Shown: piece after piece, positions 60,085 through 64,000 of the stretch | Layout of the letters: each line of letters begins with the position of its first letter | Position numbering within the stretch: the first letter of the stretch is position 1 | Source: Hoyosella altamirensis | GTDB lineage: Bacteria > Actinomycetota > Actinomycetes > Mycobacteriales > Mycobacteriaceae | Assembly: GCF_014191505.1 (NCBI RefSeq) | Contig: NZ_JACHWS010000002.1 | Location: 1,054,001-1,118,000 of the forward strand | DNA: 64,000 bases | Direction: 5' to 3' | The notes under the pieces: generated by a model | What the model was told of the DNA's origin: nothing | The model's input: the letters and a program-made list of their open reading frames with translations, nothing else | Database searches by the model: none | Made by a program: the position numbers and the translations under genes

Positions 60085-60939
60085 TCAGGCAGCTGGGCGA
60101 GGCCACCAACTGTCGATTCGGTCGAGCGACACCTGGGTCCCCAGCTCCACCCGCGCCGGAGGGCTGTCAAAATAGAAGGAGAAGACCGCATAGAGCACGT
60201 CGGGCGGAACCCTGAACTTCCGGGTGTCGACGTCGATCATCGGGACCACAGTCAAACGGTCGATGCGCCACAGGCGAACCGTGTAGTCGTACTTCCACTC
60301 CCGTTCGGGATCACCGATCACGAGGACCTGAGGGTGCTTCTTGTCGTGCTCTGCCTGGACCGTGAGCACTTGACGCCACGGCATGCGTGACTCGAAACTC
60401 CAGCCGCGGTTGAAGATGCCCTGCGGCGAGAACTCGATAAACCCGGGCATCAGTCCCTTCGTGGCGACGGCGAGGACGTACGAGCCGAAGAACACGGCGA
60501 TGATCAGATAGATGAGCGCGCCGAGGACGCCCGCGGTCCCCTCGGATAGGTAGTGGTCTACCGCAGAAGCGGTGAAAAGTACCGTGAGACCGATCATTAA
60601 CGCTGTACGCAGGTGAAACAGAACTGGCGACCGAAGTATTCGGGTTACGGGCTCACCGTCACGATTCGTCGTGAGAATCACGTCGCTGCGGCGCCGTTGC
60701 GGCTGAACCGCGTGGTAGAAGTGGTAGACCGCGCCCACGCTGAAGAGCGCCGCGACGAGGACACCAAAGCCGAGCACTTGCGGCTGCCCATCTCTGAACC
60801 CCATAACCCCTGCGACTAACGAGCCCGCCGCCGCGATAATCAGCCCGCCCAGAAGGGCGATGTCCCGGCGCCGGGTCCGGGGCGTCGGCCATTTCTCGGG
60901 CCACCTGCCTGGCCGATGCTGGGAACGCTTCCGGTCCAC
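60085..60939 (-). CDS. Membrane protein of unknown function (PH-like domain)
   Basis: A 284-residue protein with a basic Arg/Pro-rich N-terminus and two pairs of membrane helices (IALLGGLIIAAAGSLVAGVM with FGVLVAALFSVGAVYHFYHA; LMIGLTVLFTASAVDHYL with GALIYLIIAVFFGSYVLAVA). A C-terminal cytoplasmic domain (FIEFSPQGIFNRGWSFESRM, then PWRQVLTVQAEHDK) resembles the bacterial PH-like fold seen in many actinobacterial proteins. I chose the GTG at 60939, with AAAGGAG four bases upstream. Function is not known. Confidence 0.75.
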   Translation of the reverse strand: MDRKRSQHRPGRWPEKWPTPRTRRRDIALLGGLIIAAAGSLVAGVMGFRDGQPQVLGFGVLVAALFSVGAVYHFYHAVQPQRRRSDVILTTNRDGEPVTRILRSPVLFHLRTALMIGLTVLFTASAVDHYLSEGTAGVLGALIYLIIAVFFGSYVLAVATKGLMPGFIEFSPQGIFNRGWSFESRMPWRQVLTVQAEHDKKHPQVLVIGDPEREWKYDYTVRLWRIDRLTVVPMIDVDTRKFRVPPDVLYAVFSFYFDSPPARVELGTQVSLDRIDSWWPRPAA

Positions 60940-61091
60940 GTCGCTCCTTTGCTTTCGTGCTCGTGGTACCGATTGTGGCAGGTGCCCCAGCGTTCCCACC
61001 GTCAGCCCTGCAACCCCCCGCAACCCTCCCTGGTGTGATCCAGCTCATATAGGACTGAGGTGTCAACCGTTTCAACGGGAGGAGCGCACCA

Positions 61092-62138
61092 ATGCGCGCG
61101 GCTGTGTATTACGGACCAAACAAAGTTTCCATCGACGACGTGCCTGACCCGGCGCCTGCTCACGGAGAGGTGAAGGTACGCGTGGGGTTCAACGGGATTT
61201 GCGGAACGGACCTGCACGAGTACTTCGCCGGCCCGATTTTTATCCCGACCTCACCGCATGCGCTGACCGGCAACCAGGCGCCCCTTGTCCTCGGACACGA
61301 GTTTTCGGGAACAATTACTGAAATTGGGCCAGGAGTGGACGGCTTCAGCGAAGGAGATCGGGTAGCTATCGAACCGATCTACCGTTGTGGCACGTGCGGC
61401 CCATGCGCGTCGGGCAGGTACAACATCTGCAAGTTCATCGGCTTTCATGGGCTCATGTCAGATGGTGGAATGGCCGAGTCAACCGTGGTTCCACAAAACA
61501 TGCTGCACAAGCTGCCTGACTCGGTGTCGCTGCAACTCGGCGCTCTCGTCGAGCCGATGTCTGTCGCGTACCACGCTGCGAAGCTCGGAAATGTGCGGGC
61601 CGGGGACACCGCCGTGGTGATGGGGGCCGGGCCGATCGGTATCGGTGTGTGGTTCGCGCTGAAGGGACTCGGACTCGACGACGTGTATGTGGTGGAACCA
61701 TCCCCGGTGCGGCGCGCGTCGATCGAAAACCTGGGCGCGAAAACCCTCGATCCGACGTCGGTGAATGTCGCGGAGTTCATCGGCGACCACACTGGTGGCA
61801 GCGGCGTCGACGCCGCCTATGACGCCGCGGGTGTTCAGCCCGCAGTCGAAACGGCGCTGCAATGCATCGGCGCCCACAAACCTCTGGTGAGCGTTGCCAT
61901 CTACGAAAAGCCGCTGGAAACGCCGTTGCTCAACCTGGTGATGAACGAATCGCGCATTCAGGGCTCACTCTGCTACACCGGCGACGACTACCGTGCGGTC
62001 ATCGACCTCATGGCGAACGGGCATTACGACACGACCGGCTGGGTCACCACCATCCCCATCGAGCAGGTAGTCGATGAGGGATTCCATGCGCTGCATGCGG
62101 GCAAGAAGATGAAAGTGCTCATTGACCCATCTCTGTGA
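61092..62138 (+). CDS. Zinc-dependent alcohol dehydrogenase, 2,3-butanediol dehydrogenase type
   Basis: A 348-residue medium-chain dehydrogenase with catalytic zinc ligands in NGICGTDLHEY and LGHEFSGTITEIG. A structural zinc cluster is in CGTCGPCASGRYNIC and the NAD loop in VVMGAGPIGIGVWFALKGLG. The length and LGHEFSG/EPIYRCG blocks match (R,R)-butanediol dehydrogenases, which interconvert acetoin and 2,3-butanediol. GGGAGG precedes the ATG. It is followed by an AcoR-like activator and an aldehyde dehydrogenase, consistent with acetoin/alcohol oxidation. Confidence 0.88.
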   Translation: MRAAVYYGPNKVSIDDVPDPAPAHGEVKVRVGFNGICGTDLHEYFAGPIFIPTSPHALTGNQAPLVLGHEFSGTITEIGPGVDGFSEGDRVAIEPIYRCGTCGPCASGRYNICKFIGFHGLMSDGGMAESTVVPQNMLHKLPDSVSLQLGALVEPMSVAYHAAKLGNVRAGDTAVVMGAGPIGIGVWFALKGLGLDDVYVVEPSPVRRASIENLGAKTLDPTSVNVAEFIGDHTGGSGVDAAYDAAGVQPAVETALQCIGAHKPLVSVAIYEKPLETPLLNLVMNESRIQGSLCYTGDDYRAVIDLMANGHYDTTGWVTTIPIEQVVDEGFHALHAGKKMKVLIDPSL

Positions 62139-62195
62139 GGTCTCTCTCCGAGAGTGACGTGGGTTACTCTCGGTAGGGAGGAGGCACAGACATCA

Positions 62196-63491
62196 ATGAC
62201 CCAACCGCGGCCCACCGGTAACCCGTGGCTGGCGCTGCCACCGGGCGAGGACATCACACGGCTCGCCCGGGACCTGTCTGCGGCGTGGCAGTCGTTCCTT
62301 GCCACGCCGAATGGCGCAGCGCCCGCGTCGGTGCGCAAGGTTGTGCGCGAGTCCTGGTTGCGCGCGAAGGAGCGCGGTATCTCCCCGGAAACCGTCGACC
62401 AGACCGGGTTTCTTGTCGAGGAGGAACTCAAGGGCTACCGATCTGCGCATCCGATGGCGCTGATCCGCCCAGTGGTTCGCAAGCTCCTCGTCGAAGATGC
62501 CGCGGACAGCGAGCTGCTCGTCGCGATGACGGACGAAGCGGGCCGTTTGCTCTGGGTTGAGGGTGACCATCTCGCACGCGACCGTGCCGTCGGAATGAGC
62601 TTTGTGGAAGGCGCGGACTGGAGCGAAGAACGTGTCGGAACGAACGCGCCCGGCACAGCGCTCGCACTCGATCATTCGGTGCAGATCTTCGGTACGGAGC
62701 ACTTCAATCGTTCCGTGCATGAGTGGAGCTGTTCAGCCGCGCCCGTGCATGATCCACTATCAGGCCGGATCATCGGCGCGATCGACATCACAGGCGGTCC
62801 CCGCGTCGCCGCGCCGGAAGTGCTGCAGCTCGTGAAAGCAACCGTGATGGCGGCGGAAACCGAATTGCGGCTGCATCTGCTTCGGTCGCCGCATGCCTTG
62901 ACGGAGGCGGTGCCGCGGCTCGAAACGCTAGGGGCGGTCCGGCCCGTGCTGCACTTGGGTGCTGACCACAACAGGTTGTCGCAGCGGCATGCGGAGATTC
63001 TGTTGCTGCTTGCTGAGCATCCCGAAGGTCTCACGTCGCAGCGCCTCGCGGTCCTTCTTGACGAAGAGGAACTGGACGACGTCACTGTGCGCGCCGAGCT
63101 TTCCCGGCTCCGCAAGGTTATCGGGGCAGAGCGGCTCGGTTCGCGTCCGTACCGGCTGCTCACCGAGCTTCGCACCGATGTCGCCGAAGTGCGCTCAGCT
63201 TTGGACCGCGGTGACGTCCGCGCCGCTTTGCGTGCCTATCCGGGGCCTGTCTTGCCGGAGTCTTTTGCGCCGGGCGTCGTCGACCTGCGCGAGGAACTGC
63301 AAGTACGGATCCAGGCTGCGCTGCTGCGAGCGGGTGATACTGAGTTGCTAGCCCGATGGACATCGTCCGTGCACGGGCGAGAAGACATCGTTGCCCTCAC
63401 CGCGTATCTCAGCTCTCTCGATCCGGCGGCTCCGCTGTTCTGCCAGGTCAAAGCGCGCGTCGACCGGCTCAATCGGGAGTACAGCCGCTAA
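62196..63491 (+). CDS. GAF-domain transcriptional activator (AcoR-like, without AAA+ domain)
   Basis: A 431-residue regulator. The N-terminal 230 residues are AcoR-like: RKVVRESWLRAKERGISPET and a GAF domain (LLVAMTDEAGRLLWVEGDHL, then ERVGTNAPGTALAL, HEWSCSAAPVHDPLSGRIIG). In place of the AAA+ domain of sigma-54 activators comes a winged-helix segment (LAEHPEGLTSQRLAVLLDEE) and an effector-like tail, the actinobacterial version. It sits between a butanediol-type dehydrogenase and an aldehyde dehydrogenase, its likely targets. GGAGGAGG lies 11 bases before ATG 62196; a GTG-type upstream start is less likely. Confidence 0.83.
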   Translation: MTQPRPTGNPWLALPPGEDITRLARDLSAAWQSFLATPNGAAPASVRKVVRESWLRAKERGISPETVDQTGFLVEEELKGYRSAHPMALIRPVVRKLLVEDAADSELLVAMTDEAGRLLWVEGDHLARDRAVGMSFVEGADWSEERVGTNAPGTALALDHSVQIFGTEHFNRSVHEWSCSAAPVHDPLSGRIIGAIDITGGPRVAAPEVLQLVKATVMAAETELRLHLLRSPHALTEAVPRLETLGAVRPVLHLGADHNRLSQRHAEILLLLAEHPEGLTSQRLAVLLDEEELDDVTVRAELSRLRKVIGAERLGSRPYRLLTELRTDVAEVRSALDRGDVRAALRAYPGPVLPESFAPGVVDLREELQVRIQAALLRAGDTELLARWTSSVHGREDIVALTAYLSSLDPAAPLFCQVKARVDRLNREYSR

Positions 63492-63501
63492 CTCGCGATC
63501 A

Positions 63502-63516
63502 TGCAACTGTGTTGCA
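63502..63516. promoter_or_regulatory. Inverted repeat upstream of the aldehyde dehydrogenase
   Basis: TGCAAC (63502-63507) and GTTGCA (63511-63516) are separated by three bases, 54 bases before the aldehyde dehydrogenase start and just after the GAF activator gene. The symmetry and position fit the binding site of that activator. This is inferred. Confidence 0.5.
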
Positions 63517-63569
63517 ACGTTAGTGCGCCTAGTGTCGTGGATCACAACCCACAAGCACTGGAGGAGTTC

Positions 63570-64000
63570 ATGACCGAGTATTCCCGTCCCGGTTCACCTG
63601 ACGCGCTGATGTCGTACCCGTCGCGGTATGACAACTGGATCGGTGGCGAATGGGTAGCGCCCGCGAAGGGCGAGTACTTCGAGAACGTCACCCCAGTGAC
63701 CGGCCAGCCATTCATCGAAATTGCACGTTCCACCGCTGAGGATATTGAGAAGGCTCTCGACGCGGCGCACGCGGCCGCGCCCAAATGGGGCAAGACGCCC
63801 GTTGCTGTCCGCGCCAACATCCTCAACAAGATCGCTGACCGCATCGAGGAGAACCTCGAATCCATCGCACTCGCGGAGGCGTGGGACAACGGCAAGCCCA
63901 TCCGCGAAACACTCAACGCAGACATTCCGCTCGCGATCGACCATTTCCGCTACTTTGCCGGTGCGATTCGCGCTCAGGAAGGCTCGCTGTCGGAACTGAA
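63570..64000 (+). CDS. NAD-dependent aldehyde dehydrogenase, N-terminal part (ExaC/acetaldehyde type)
   Basis: The gene runs off the right edge; 143 residues are visible. They start [20 protein letters not shown] and include [40 protein letters not shown] and [20 protein letters not shown], which identify the ExaC/AldA group of aldehyde dehydrogenases of about 507 residues that oxidise acetaldehyde and chloroacetaldehyde. The active-site Cys and Glu lie outside the window. GGAGGAG stands before the ATG. Expression is probably controlled by the upstream GAF activator. Confidence 0.9.
   Translation, partial: MTEYSRPGSPDALMSYPSRYDNWIGGEWVAPAKGEYFENVTPVTGQPFIEIARSTAEDIEKALDAAHAAAPKWGKTPVAVRANILNKIADRIEENLESIALAEAWDNGKPIRETLNADIPLAIDHFRYFAGAIRAQEGSLSEL

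Noticed and set aside
1-64000. tRNA, rRNA, CRISPR array, insertion sequence or attachment site
   Set aside because: No TPsiC-like tRNA ends, no regular spaced repeats, no transposase or integrase, and no terminal direct repeats were seen on reading both strands.

Overview
This is a high-GC actinobacterial window. Mycobacteriales-type markers include a FadE25-like acyl-CoA dehydrogenase, a SigF/RsbW/STAS stress module, a mycofactocin (MFT) cassette, a leucine-catabolic AccA1/FadE19/MaoC/CitE operon and many small actinobacterial proteins. The style fits Rhodococcus, Hoyosella or a close relative, but this is inference from protein families; no rRNA or tRNA lies in the window to confirm it. I saw no CRISPR array, insertion sequence or phage gene, so it reads as ordinary chromosome dense in regulatory sites.

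Layout. 1-5.4 kb: glycerol use (IclR regulator, glpK, glpD, glpF and a HAD phosphatase), with a striking double-dyad operator before glpK. 5.4-12 kb: acyl-CoA carboxylase alpha subunit, acyl-CoA dehydrogenase, MaoC hydratase, CitE-like lyase and acetoacetyl-CoA synthetase, the leucine/branched-chain (and possibly itaconate) set, without the expected AccD subunit. 12-15 kb: XRE regulator, a DrrAB-type ABC exporter and an EXLDI protein. 15-18 kb: secreted protein, RNase HI-like protein, two lipoproteins. 17.5-22 kb: GAF-ANTAR and STAS proteins, RsbW-like anti-sigma factor, SigF, and a run of small stress/membrane proteins, several preceded by SigF-like promoters.

22-28.4 kb: mftD-mftC-mftB-mftA (minus strand) diverging from an iron-type alcohol dehydrogenase plus a two-component system. 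mftE and mftF do not follow mftD. 28.4-34.6 kb: a YfcC-type and an NCS1 transporter, a TetR regulator, fadE25 and fadB2. 34.6-40 kb: a second mycofactocin-linked block, comprising a likely MftM methyltransferase, a VWA protein, a MoxR ATPase, an NDMA-type methanol/alcohol dehydrogenase and a small unknown protein. The two mycofactocin blocks share a CTATCCGATCGG element in their promoter regions, which suggests common control.

40-52.3 kb: quinone oxidoreductase, lytic transglycosylase with a coupled 43-codon ORF, DUF1918 protein, NCS2 purine permease, M20 peptidase, a NaChBac/NavAb-type voltage-gated sodium channel, and a 1,819-residue single-chain biotin-dependent carboxylase. Upstream of the carboxylase is a 690-bp non-coding stretch with four TTAC-N6-GTAR palindromes. 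52.3-61 kb: amidase, a second DrrAB-type exporter, PadR regulator, YhgE/Pip-type exporter, PucR-type regulator and a membrane protein. 61-64 kb: butanediol-type alcohol dehydrogenase, GAF-type activator and the start of an aldehyde dehydrogenase that runs off the window. Overall the window is rich in alcohol, aldehyde, glycerol and acyl-CoA catabolism.
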